Assembly (NCBI GenBank): GCA_019828595.1
Contig: JAHQRK010000002.1
Location: 3,286,001-3,350,000 of the forward strand
Length of the DNA stretch: 64,000 nucleotides
From: Aphanomyces cochlioides
Taxonomy: Eukaryota > Oomycota > Saprolegniomycetes > Saprolegniales > Verrucalvaceae
Reading direction: 5' to 3'
Shown here: piece by piece, positions 39,761-49,917 of the stretch
Position numbering within the stretch: position 1 is the stretch's first letter
Layout of the letters: each line of letters opens with the position of its first letter
The notes under the pieces: model-generated
Databases searched by the model: none
The model's input: the letters and a program-made list of their open reading frames with translations, nothing else
What the model was told of the DNA's origin: nothing
Position numbers and translations under genes: made by a program

Positions 39761-41592
39761 CAGTATAACCTGTCAAGTGAAACACTACTCCGTGGACTCA
39801 TACTTTGTTCAACAAACGAGGTGTTTCGAAACATGAGGGATGGAATATATAACATTTAAGAGGTTTCTTGATTTTCAAGCCATCCATCCAGAACACCATT
39901 TGGAAGACTGCGACGATGGAATGCTACAGCCAGCCGAATGCCTTGGAGCTCTTTTGAGAGATCTATACCAGTATGGCGAGCCCACATTTCTACTTTGTCA
40001 ATGGCTTCCACGACGTCTCGAGTTGGCGGTGGGGCTTCTACCACACCATCTTCCTCATCCTCACTTTCGACTTCAGGTTCTGGTACAAATATCGAAGATT
40101 CCCATGAGCTTGTGCTGGTGTCGAACGCTGAAACATTTTCTTCGACGCACACACTGTCGTTCGCCACACCAAGAGAGTTCATCATCGAAGAGACGTCGTT
40201 TTCAATATCGGTCTCAATGGAGGTCTCAAAGCGTTCAATATTCGATTGAAAATCCCACACAAAATCAGTATCACCTTCTCGCCGTAGTGCTCGAAAGCCA
40301 ACATGGCTAAAACAATTTCGAATCGTCATATCAGACACTTCAGACCACGCCAACTTCATCCATTCGACGGCCATCTTCATGTCAACGCGTTTGAGGAGCT
40401 GAACCGCGGCATCCACAGTGTAGTCGTCGATAATTGTCAACATGTATTCCAGCAGAAATTTGCGATACTTTGTCTTGAAATTCTTGATAATGCCAGCGTC
40501 TAACGGCTGAGTTTCGCAAGTAGTATTTGAAGGCAGAAATGCAACCTTTACATGAGTCAGCTTTGACTCAGGGACAACGTGGCATGGCGCATTATCGATG
40601 ACAAGTAAAATCCGCCGACCTTCATCACTCATTCGCTTGTTGAGCCACATACAATAACTTGAAAAGATCGAGCCATTCATCCATGCCTTCGAGTTGGCAA
40701 ACCATAATACTCCGAGGGGCAGCAATTTATTGAAACACCTTGGCATGAACGATTTGTTTATCACGAGCAACGGTAGCTTCTCACCAATGCATGATGCTGT
40801 CAGCAGGATTGATACTCGTTCTTTTGCCTTTTCACCTCCCTTACATTCCTCGCCACGCGCAATTAGACTCTTCGTTAGAATGCCACGCCAGAACAGACCA
40901 GTCTCATCGCAATTAAATACGTCGCGTGGGCTGTAGTCTTTTACAAGCATGGCAATTACATTTTGCCAGTCTTTGACTGCAGTCATATCCACTACAGCTG
41001 ACTCACCAGAGAGTGTTCTAAATTGAATGTTGTGTCTTGCTCGAAAGTTTTGGAGCCAGCCATTGGAGGCAGTGAAGTTCGAAAGATTCATGGTCTTCGC
41101 ACACCGTCGGGCCGCCTCTTGAATCATGGGACCAGTAACACTTATGATTTTCGTCGATCTTGCTTTACAAAACCACATATAGACGCGTCGGTCGAGCTCG
41201 AGAGCGTCTCCAACCAAGCGGCAAGGTCTCTTTGAGTTTGGATCGCCGTTTTCGGCGATTTGAGCGGCAATTTGATCCCTGCTTTTCTTGATACGCGTGA
41301 TCATAGCCTTGGAGCAATTGTACTTGGTGCATATCGACTTGTAGGGGGTGCCTTTCTCAACAAGGGCAATGATTTCCGATCTCTCTGACAGACTCAATTC
41401 AACCATGTACGTCACAAATACCGCGAATTTGATAAAAAGCTTGATTTAAGTATTAAAAGACTGTTTCAGAAGCAAGGTTGTTTTGTTCCACTTAGCAGGT
41501 TGGAACGTATGGAAATGAATCGGTGGATGAAAATGCGTTCAACTTGTGAGGTGTTTCAGTATAGGAGGTGTTTCACTTGACAGGTTATACTG
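39761..41592. mobile_element. pogo/Tigger-type DNA transposon, apparently complete
   Basis: An 1832-bp element with perfect 25-bp terminal inverted repeats beginning CAGTATAACCTGTCAAGTGA (39761-39785 and 41568-41592) and a TA target duplication (39759-39760 and 41593-41594). Sub-terminal copies of GAGGTGTTTC occur at about 39819, 41548 and 41565. CAGT ends and TA duplication are the hallmarks of pogo elements. It encodes one intact transposase on the minus strand. Confidence 0.9.
39856..41406 (-). CDS. pogo/Tigger transposase (CENP-B HTH plus DDE)
   Basis: Intact 516-aa frame from the ATG at 41406 (MVELSLSERSEIIALVEKGT). Residues 1-60 are a helix-turn-helix with the Psq-like pattern, followed by a CENP-B-type HTH (about 70-135, with NGWLQNFRARHNIQFRTLSG). 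The catalytic domain has the three expected acidic positions: FNCDETGLFW, LLVIDNAPCHV and CETQPLDAGIIKNFK. The last 120 residues are acidic. Nothing is broken: no stop, frameshift or missing catalytic residue. A recent or still mobile copy is likely. The enzyme cuts and pastes the element bounded by the terminal repeats described separately. Confidence 0.92.
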   Translation of the reverse strand: MVELSLSERSEIIALVEKGTPYKSICTKYNCSKAMITRIKKSRDQIAAQIAENGDPNSKRPCRLVGDALELDRRVYMWFCKARSTKIISVTGPMIQEAARRCAKTMNLSNFTASNGWLQNFRARHNIQFRTLSGESAVVDMTAVKDWQNVIAMLVKDYSPRDVFNCDETGLFWRGILTKSLIARGEECKGGEKAKERVSILLTASCIGEKLPLLVINKSFMPRCFNKLLPLGVLWFANSKAWMNGSIFSSYCMWLNKRMSDEGRRILLVIDNAPCHVVPESKLTHVKVAFLPSNTTCETQPLDAGIIKNFKTKYRKFLLEYMLTIIDDYTVDAAVQLLKRVDMKMAVEWMKLAWSEVSDMTIRNCFSHVGFRALRREGDTDFVWDFQSNIERFETSIETDIENDVSSMMNSLGVANDSVCVEENVSAFDTSTSSWESSIFVPEPEVESEDEEDGVVEAPPPTRDVVEAIDKVEMWARHTGIDLSKELQGIRLAVAFHRRSLPNGVLDGWLENQETS

Positions 41593-41594
41593 TA

Positions 41595-42031
41595 CTAATT
41601 TGTATTGCATTCACTTATTTTATGATTGGATAAAATTATACCAATTTATTCAAATGTTACATAAATATATACAAGTTACTTCTCGCATATTTTCCCTCAA
41701 TTTTCGCTTCTCATAGTATTTATTATTAAAATGTATAGATTAACAAAGGTTCCATTTACACCCCCCAAATTAGAAGCTTCAAGTGGCGTTATATTTAATC
41801 ATGCGTCTAGGAGTTTGATGATCGTTTAATTTTCATTATCATCTATCATCCAGGAAGATAGAAGGTTGAATTTCGCTTCACAATCATGACGAAGTCAACG
41901 TGTATATTGAAGTTGCTTACTCCGCAGGATATAAGTTTTAAGAGTAAATTTAATTCAAATGAGATGCGATGGGCCTCTCAAATTTCCCGCATAATTTATT
42001 TTTTACACAACAACCTGTCTTTTTTTGGATC
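41595..42031. other. AT-rich intergenic region
   Basis: No gene seen between the transposon and the membrane F-box gene. A GATTGGATAAAATTATACC stretch (inverted CCAAT) lies near 41625. Confidence 0.4.
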
Positions 42032-42041
42032 TATCCGGATT
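42032..42041 (+). promoter_or_regulatory. TATCCGGATT motif
   Basis: 72 bp upstream of the preferred ATG (42113) of the membrane F-box gene. The frame is open through the motif, but the position fits the promoter pattern seen elsewhere, which supports a start downstream of it. Confidence 0.45.
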
Positions 42042-42112
42042 TCTTTGTCAAGGAACGAAAGTCGCTTGCCTTGACACGCGACGTACGTGCCGACGGGAGA
42101 CTCAGCATCGAG

Positions 42113-45100
42113 ATGACAGGACTTCTTGTAGACACAATGATCCGTAAGTCATACAAGAGACCGCCCAAGCTAGCTCAAATGTCGCTGGGATCAGCCGACG
42201 TGAATGATAAAAATGCGAGTTCAGACAGAAAGGACAACATCGATCCAGTCGCTGCAAGCCCTTATCTCGAACAACACATCCCAGAGACGACCGCGCTTGG
42301 TGAAGTCCTCCTGGCATTTGCAGATACAAGTACAAACACATGTCGTCCTCGCTCTGCCGTCGATTATGCATGGGACGTCATCGGACGATCGTCTCCATGG
42401 TATGTTCACATGATTCTTTGCACAGGCGTCTTGCTTGTATGGTGGTTTACGATTTTGGCTATCTACAACTCAGTTTCGTCCCGCTTTGCTCAGTTTGGCA
42501 CGGTACTCCTGCTCGTGATATGTAGTGCGATGGCATATTGCTTTTTGAGCTGGCTCCTGATGCGAATACCAATGACAGCAGAAATTGGCTATCGATTATG
42601 GTGGCGCCAAAAACCGAAATACGACGATGCTGCTGTACTCGGGACCTTTCTTGAGACCTGTACATGGCTCGCGCTTGTTGTAGGAACGTATGGAGCGAGC
42701 CAAAACCCGTTTGTCGCCGTTATCCTAGGCGGCATTTCAGGCTTGTGGGTGGCTGCCACTGGTGACTTTCTCCTGGCGTACATCCGCGTGCAAAGCGCTG
42801 TAATAAAAGATGAAGCGCAACCGCTTTGGCTCAAGTACACCGTGACAACCGTTTGTCTTGGATATATTGTGGTGGGTCTCGTTCGACTTTTTTACAATTT
42901 TCTCGTGGACAACAATGTCGAGTCAATGTTTTTGCAGTACCTCTTGAGTATCCTTGTCGGCGTGTCTCTCGTCGTATTGAGTGAACTTCTCCTTTTGTAC
43001 AGCCCGACAAGATACGCCGGTGTCATTTTGCAGTCACGAGTTGTTCATGCCAAAACCAATTGGTCAAGCCATCCGCTTCGGTCGCTTGTCGAACTTGCCT
43101 TTGTCTTCGCAGTCACAGTAGTCTTATACGACTATCTGGACGACTTTGTGGTGTCTCTCCAAGCGGGGACACTGGCGTCAACGATATTTATTTTGTGCGG
43201 CGAATTTTACTTCTATCCTTCAGCTACCCCAGCTTCGCACGATGTTCCAAACGACCACTGGATCAAAATGTTGCCACTTGGAAGTGTCGTTGTGTTTATG
43301 TTGTACCAATTGGCTCTCGTTTTGTCATGGCAGTCGTTGCTAGCGATGGCAGAAGTTGGAATAGTCGCATTTGTGGCCAAACTTCTGCGTGCCCAAACCT
43401 TATGGGGTCGCTTTCAGGAATTTCTCAAGAATTTAGTTGCATGGCCAATTCGTACGACCATGGAGGTGTTGGCTCACTGTGTCTTCCTGTATATTTTACC
43501 CAGGTCCATCTCAACTTGGACTCATGTTATCTCGACGACGGTGTTTGATTTGGGCCTCGTGCATTGCCAGTCGACTGGTTTGACGCTTTGGCATGGTATA
43601 TCCGCTCTCCAGTATTCCCCTTCATGGGTCTTTGCCGTCCAACTTAAGCGCACAAGATCTATCGATGAGATTGCCCCGTTGCACAATTGGATGTGGGAGG
43701 CCGTCGATGAACCCGACGCCCAAACCAGCTCTATTCGAGTACCAATTTCCATCATGGCCAATCTTGTCGTCGTCGTTACTGTGCTGTTATCAGGCTTGCG
43801 ATACGGCACGCTACTTCTTTCTCGTATTTCTGGTGTTGTGCCTGTTGTAATGATCGCAGGATTTCTCGCGCTCTGTGCTGGTACTTTAATCGGTGTCTTG
43901 ACGTGCTCGTCGCATCCGACATTCCGCCTTCTTCGACGCGTTTTATTCACGTCCGTCAAACAACAGTGCTCACTGCACCCTCTCCATGTTCTTGTCCAAG
44001 TGGTAGTATGTCTTGGCGTTTTTGTGGGTACGTATGCCATCTCTGGCGGTGCATGGTCATCTGCTGCTTTGTTTGCAAGTGCCTCGGCTATTGGTGTTAT
44101 TGGCGGCGGCCAATATGTAGTTCGTCGCTTATCAACCCACGAAACTCTCGATACGACGTATGCAGTCATCTTCTTCGTTGTCCTCCTCTCGTATGCCGTC
44201 GGCGTGTCGTTGTTTTGCATCTACGTTTACATTGACCGCATTGAAATTGCATTTTGCCTCGCAACTTTGTCTGGTGTTGTCTTTGTCGCGTCGAGTGAAT
44301 TGTTTTTGATGTGGGAACCAACGCGCGTCGCGGGCATTATTTTGCAAACTCGCGTAACACAATGCGTCCACAATTGGCGAGTTGAACCACTAAGATCGTT
44401 TCTGGAATGCCTCGTCTGGATTGCTGTCACCTATGGTACGTTTGTCATTTATCAAGATTTTGTCGTCGCATTGCATCTTGGGACGTTGTCGGGCATTGTC
44501 GTGACGCTCGCTGGCGAAGTATTTCGCAATCGATGGCTTTTTCCACAACCTCCATCAGCGCACATGGATCAGCGTCCAAAAGTGTTGCCTCTTGTGCTTT
44601 TATTTGCTTACGTCGGTGCTGGCACCTTCCAGTGGATATTTGAGCACTTACGCAGCCTCGAAGTCACTGTTGGCCTTGCCACCGTTGCAGGTATTATCTT
44701 CTTATGCGTTGCGGATGTTTTGGCCATGTGGCAACCCACAAGATGGGCTGGTGTCATTCTACAAGATCGATTCCTCAATGCTGGTGAGCATTGGCAGGTA
44801 CTTTGGGCGCACCATTTTCTGTTATAGCTTTGTTTTCGAGTAGTTGTACCCTGTTCGATCATTTGTCGAAGTTGGATGTTTCCTCGGGGTGATTTATGGA
44901 AGTTATGCCATTTATGGAGATTTATCCGTGGCGGTGCAATGCGGAACGTTCTCAGGCATGTTGGTGGCGCTAATTGGAGAGCAACTCAAGTCACAACGCA
45001 AGCTGCGCTCAGGTACGTTGTCTATGACTTTCCTTTTGCTGATGATATTTGTAGAAGACAAACTGCAATATCATATTTTGCCATTTCCAATCATCAGTGT

Positions 45101-46348
45101 CCTCGGTTTTGTTGGATGCGTGGCGTTCAATACGATCTATACTCATTTACGTAGTATTGAAGTTGCGTTTGCTCTAGCAACTGCCAGTGGTGTTGCGTTT
45201 GTCGTCTTGGGCGATATGTTTGTATTTTGGGCTCCCACGCGCTTTGTTGGACTTATTTTACAAGAGAGAATTTTACACTTCACGCGGGATATGCGGCTTT
45301 ATTCGTGGCGCTGTTGGTGGGAGTTGTGCACTTGCACAGTGGCCTTGTATGTTTCGTATTCATACTTGTGGCGGGGCGATTTACTCGTCGCTATTCAAGT
45401 TTGTACTTTTACTGGCATTCTCGTCTGCGTCGTCGGTGAAGTCGTGCTCTCCTCCATCCAGAAATATGAGCAATCCGTAGTGCAACAAGGCCGCTGGGAG
45501 TACGTGCCTTGCTCCGTTTTTGTAGCGATCTGACAAATTTTTGTAGAGCTCAGGCGCAGTCGAAGTTACTTGGATTGCCATACGAAGTCCTCTTTGAAAC
45601 AGCGAGATTTTTGACGCCAGAGGAGCTGCTTGTCACGCGAACTACTTGCCATAAGATTAATAGCCTCTTGCGTGCTGAATCCAAGCGATTTTGGTTGCAC
45701 GCTACGCTACGTCGACAGTACGGCCGTGCAATGCAACAAACCCACCGCTCGTTGATTTATGCTGCGTGGAAAGCTATAATTCCTAAAGTGTTTGCACCAA
45801 GGTACTTTGCGTCAGTCATTGCTGTCTCTGAGGCACAATTCTTTGTAGGGAGCCTATGACTGTCCTAAATGCTAAGATTACCCACAATCGCGCTTTGAAA
45901 TGGGTATTTCTTAATGCAGATTGGATTCGAAGGCAGAATATGCCACGAAGGAACGACAAAATGATCGAGTAGGGACTTTTTCACAGGATTTCCGGTTTAC
46001 AATTTTTGCTAGGTTGGGGCCCGGCGATGTTGGCTTTGATGTATTTCGTCACATGCCAGACAAGGTATGCATGAAAGATGTACTTGAAATTTTCTTACGC
46101 TTATGTAGACCGACTTGGCAATCCAGGTCGAACAGAATCAAATGCTCGAGACGACGCGGCTTACCGTGCCTGGACATATTTATAGCAAGATTCAAGCGGA
46201 TCCTTTCAGCTTTGTCGTGTCGGAAACATTGTACGAAGTTGAAGAATTGTCGTTTTGGCATATCTGCACAGTCGTTTTTGTTGCCATGGTAGTTGTCTCC
46301 ATTGCCCAAGCCGCCTTGGATATTTCAACGACGTTGGGATACGTCTAG
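42113..46348 (+). CDS. large multi-pass membrane-repeat protein with an F-box
   Basis: Seven exons, 42113-44797, 44844-45012, 45055-45499, 45547-45801, 45849-45968, 46013-46064 and 46109-46348, introns 42-47 nt, give 1321 aa. Residues about 90-1090 consist of repeated membrane modules. The motif PTRxxGxILQxR recurs near residues 299, 736, 874 and 1011, and each is followed by a W...P/LRSxxE hydrophobic hairpin and a D(L/F)xVAxxxGTxxGxxxxLxGE stretch; the last three are spaced about 138 residues. Residues about 1103-1155 are an F-box (LLGLPYEVLFETARFLTPEE followed by LLVTRTTCHKINSLLRAESK and FW). One TM helix follows near the C-terminus (WHICTVVFVAMVVVSIAQAA). An F-box suggests SCF ubiquitin-ligase docking from a membrane. 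I know no described protein with this layout. Start codon uncertain (42113 or 42137). Confidence 0.75.
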
Positions 46349-46514
46349 GCAGGCAAATTTTGCTGTAACTTATAATAATTTAGGTTCTCCCTCCTCGATC
46401 AAATGGATTGGCCACCAAGAAGCACTTTCGATGGTTATTTGGAGCAATGAGCAAGAAATTTCGTTGTTGAAATGTTAACAGCTCATGCTTGAAAAATTCG
46501 TCGTCGGGAACGTT

Positions 46515-47737
46515 TCAAGTACTACCTGCTTCTTGCTTGGCCGTCTTGAACTCGATCATGGGGAGCTTGCAGGCAATGTCATCGCAGAGCGGCAAAAACT
46601 TCGTTGATTCACGTACCTAAGATATCACATTTCATACTTCCATCAAGTCATCGAGGTACAGACGTGATCAAAGAAGAGGAGACCTGAAAGTCGCTCAATG
46701 AAATCAATCGGCCGTAGAAATTCGAGCAAGTTGGTCTTGTCGGGGATTGCTTGGTTTGGAAGAACAAACCCAGCCGATAAGTACTTCTTTTGACCTTGAC
46801 GAGTCACTTCGACCAAGACAACTTTGAAGAAATGTGTTGGTACAGCAATTGGCTTGGTGGGCGACCCCAATATCGGATAAGTGACCTGATAGGTGTCACT
46901 TCCTGACTGGCGCTACAATGAATCAAGTGTGAATGACAAGGATCATCGTTGTAGCTTACACTAGGCAAGAACAGTGGACCTGTTATGACGTAGACGCCGC
47001 CGTAGTGAGTGGCCAAGTGGCGAACAAAGCCTTCAAGCCTTGACCAGTATCCTCGATTGAATCCCTTGCCAACCTAGAACGAGGATAGCAACAAGGACAT
47101 TAACTTCGACGTACTTGCGGCGACACATTGGTCATCAAAAAGCTTTGGTTCAGTGCATCTTGCGAGGTGGACATGTCGCCTACACGCGTGCTTAGTGGAA
47201 TTCTATCATCACTGGAAAGACAAACGTGCAGGTGCCAAGTGGCCACGGTCGTAACCAGAGTTATGAAAGTCCGATGGTGACACGCGAAAGATATCAGGAG
47301 TCGTTGGATCTGCTTTAAATGAGGATTTGAGCCGATCAGCGTCTTCGCTCTTCTTGAGAGACTCTCGCGTGATATATTCGGCAACCCACGATGCATTCCT
47401 CAACCTAGACAACTCGATTATACATCTTGTCCAATTGACGCTGCAATACCGTCTGTCATAGCTCAACACATACCCATCTCGAACTTTTATGTTGTTCGTC
47501 GATGGATATCCAAACCGCGTTGCTTCATGGGCTGGAATTGAAGAAGTTGTGTCTGGCTGTGGCAATGGCTGGGGATTTCCCACGTCAGACTTCTCTTCGT
47601 ACAAGGCGAGGAGCGTCCCAACTGATCCTACACCTACGCCTATCGAGAAGACAATCCTATCATAGCATTGCCACGACTAAGCGTCGAGATTGAACGTACC
47701 GAAGCTGTTTGGTTGCTTGCACTTGGCGTCGGCTCAT
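46515..47737 (-). CDS. EndoG/NUC1-type DNA/RNA non-specific endonuclease
   Basis: Six exons (47737-47700, 47656-47226, 47179-47115, 47073-46960, 46912-46664, 46616-46515), introns 41-47 nt, give 332 aa. An N-terminal TM segment (IVFSIGVGVGSVGTLLALYE) precedes the catalytic domain, as in mitochondrial EndoG. The family signature is DRGHLAPA (catalytic His in DRGH). QSFLMTNVSPQ then FNRGYWSRLEGFVRHLA carry the Mg-binding Asn, then VYVITGPLFLP and KVVLVEV. EndoG sits in the mitochondrial intermembrane space, acts in mtDNA turnover and is released in cell death. A double TATCCGGATA palindrome sits 33 bp upstream of the ATG. Confidence 0.88.
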
Positions 47738-47769
47738 CTTACCATGAGCAAATCTCAAGTTTGTTCATT

Positions 47770-47787
47770 TATCCGGATATCCGGATA
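47770..47787. promoter_or_regulatory. overlapping double TATCCGGATA palindrome
   Basis: TATCCGGATATCCGGATA, two palindromes sharing a TA, 33 bp upstream of the EndoG ATG. It is the densest example of the motif in the window. Confidence 0.55.
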
Positions 47788-47920
47788 ATATTTTCTGGCA
47801 TTCCTGACATCAACAATCTACCATAAATTACACTTGAACTCAATATGGTTCAGACAATAAATTCTGGCGTTTTGCATGTTATTCTGGTCATTTTTCTGGA
47901 TTTCTGGCATTTTAAATTGC

Positions 47921-47967
47921 ATCCGGATTCACACTATTTGATGTCAGACATGAACTTTATCCGGATG
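47921..47967 (+). promoter_or_regulatory. ATCCGGATTC and TATCCGGATG motifs
   Basis: At 47921-47930 and 47958-47967, the second 59 bp upstream of the HAUS4-like ATG at 48026. Between the two promoters (47790-47915) the word TTCTGG recurs about five times. Confidence 0.5.
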
Positions 47968-48025
47968 ATCGATTGTTGTCACAGGAGACCGCGAGATCCT
48001 TCCACGGCATCCGAGTTCCCACACC

Positions 48026-49257
48026 ATGGAAGCACACATGCGGGCAAAGCTTTTGCTCCATGACTTAAAGCACGTTGTAGCCACGTAAGAAGTCTATCTC
48101 AGTGCTGCGGGCTGATGTCTAATTCAGAGAAACGACTCAGCAAGGCACGAGCAACTTCAAAGCAGTAGACACATACCATCAGAGGACGAAATTCAAGTTG
48201 TGTCTAGATGGCAAAGACTCTACTTGCGGTGATTCAAACGCAACACAGTGTCAGCAATATGGCGGTATGACGCGTTGAGCTCTAGTACACGCAGGCTGAA
48301 ATGTCACTCGTAGCCAGGAACGACGCGATTTGGTCTGACACCAGACAACGTTCGCGAAACCTGGGGCGTGGATGATACAGAGAAGCTAGGCATGATGAAA
48401 GAAGCCATGCGGGTGTGTTCAAGATGCTCCCCATCGATTTTATGTACCGTATGGAATAGGTGTTGCTCCCTCCTGATATTGAATCCCGCCTCGAGGCGAA
48501 ATGTCGCCTCATCTGCAACTTTGTCTATCCGCAAGACGATGCCAATGGAGCATGTCTCGCTTTCTCTCATGTTCACCAACTTCCAAAAGAGCTCTCAGTA
48601 TGCTTTGTGCGCGGTCTCGAGGTTACTTTTGTACGTTTTAGGAGCTGCGGGACAACGTCGCCGTGATGGAAGCTGAGCGAGACACAATCGAAGCTGCTTG
48701 CGACCAAGGCCAGATCGAGTACATTCGGCTCCTGACAGAAATCTCCAAGCACTTGGCCGCGATCATCAAAGTGCACAAGATTGACATGTACACGCAGTAC
48801 ACGCGGCCCAAAGTCGAATTCTTGCAAGTACGAGGCTGGGATCTCGAAGATCTGCTCACTTGTTGGACACATAGGCGTGCGTGTCAGCGTTGCAAAGGAA
48901 GATCGAGCTCATGACAAAGCAACTCCTCGTCGAGACGTACTCTGTGAAGAAGCTTCATGCATTAGCTGCTCTTCGGTATTGTCGATCCGGTGAACCATGT
49001 CAGACTATAGATGACGTAGCCAGCTTCTGGAAGAACGTCACCGACAGGCTACAGCGACACGTGCTGAAGTCCGAGTGCAGTGATGACTTGTATCTCATGT
49101 GTATCATTAGCTGCTCGCTGCGTTGAGAGCTCGCGACTCGACGGACGACCTGCTGGACATCCGTCAAGACTATGCTCGAACCCAACACGGGATTTTGAAA
49201 GCAAGGACAGCCCTCGAGAAGGCCCACGATGAATCCTTGTCGTCCTGGACAGACTAA
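48026..49257 (+). CDS. augmin complex subunit, HAUS4-like (3' exons uncertain)
   Basis: Exons joined by frame: MEAHMRAKLLLHDLKHVVAT from 48026, a short exon with TQQGTSNFKA, MAKTLLAVIQTQHSVSNMA, then FGLTPDNVRETWGVDDTEKL, VLLPPDIESRLEAKCRLICN with the HQLPKELS end, a long helical exon (ELRDNVAVMEAERDTIEAAC and IEYIRLLTEISKHLAAIIKV) and SALQRKIELMTKQLLVETYS. The last exon is LLAALRARDSTDDLLDIRQD to the TAA at 49255. The all-helical layout and the QLLVETYS...AL pattern near the end resemble HAUS4/AUG4, a subunit of augmin that nucleates branched microtubules in spindles. Junctions between 48960 and 49120 are unresolved. Moderate confidence in the gene, lower in the name. Confidence 0.5.
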
Positions 49258-49466
49258 ATCAGCGAAACATGGCTCAGCCAGGCACGCACGTTCTTGGTTG
49301 CGATACCCAACATGAATGGTCACCAAGCGATCGTTCTGTCCACATAGGATCAACCGCGACTTTTTGAACTTGTGAGGCTATCGAGCTGGATGAACCACAT
49401 GGCATAGCGTTCCTTGATGTGGCATGTCGTTTCAGACTACATGTCTCCAACGGCGTGTGGCCTGGT

Positions 49467-49917
49467 CTAGTGCGTTCCACTTTGAAACACTCCAACGCTG
49501 CGAAAAACGACTTCAGTACACTTCGGGACGATTTCCTCGATTCCACACTGCGGGAACCTAGTCAACAGACAACAATTGAGAGGGGTATCTATATCCTGCG
49601 TTTGAATCCTTGTCGGTGAACACTCTGGAGTAGCCCGACAGACACGTCGAGCTGCCTCTTTTGCGCTGGTCTTGCGTTTGGACAGCAACGTAGTGCCTAC
49701 GATGACTGATAATTTATTATCCGTTGACAGACTGTGACACAGCGCTTCGAAGCAGCTTGCCCCCTGCCTCATGCTACTGTACTCGAGCTCATCCATCGCT
49801 TGTTTATAGCGTTGTTCTGGCTACCTTCAACAAATACAGTAGCTCCTCCGTGGAGGTCAGAACCGGCGTCGTGCTGCACTTTTTTCCGCTTACGCCGGCG
49901 GTCGTAGTGCATGGCAT
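49467..49917 (-). CDS. possible small spliced gene
   Basis: A minus-strand ATG at 49917 begins MPCTTTAGVSGKKCSTTPVL, followed by EELLYLLK and a donor-like GTAGCC. The next frame reads QGASCFEALCHS, and a 36-nt intron-like segment (GTCTGT...ATCGTAG) leads to KRKTSAKEAARRVCRATPEC and a stop near 49467. Short, Cys- and Thr-containing, product unknown. The unspliced 109-codon frame 49796-49467 covers part of it. Junctions are speculative. Confidence 0.25.

Noticed and set aside
39840..40310. A 156-codon plus-strand frame within the pogo element
   Set aside because: It is antisense to the intact transposase and has no natural domain.
41969..42112. Longer N-terminus of the membrane F-box protein
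   Set aside because: The frame is open but would include a TATCCGGATT motif as codons; ATGs at 42113 or 42137 fit the promoter spacing better.
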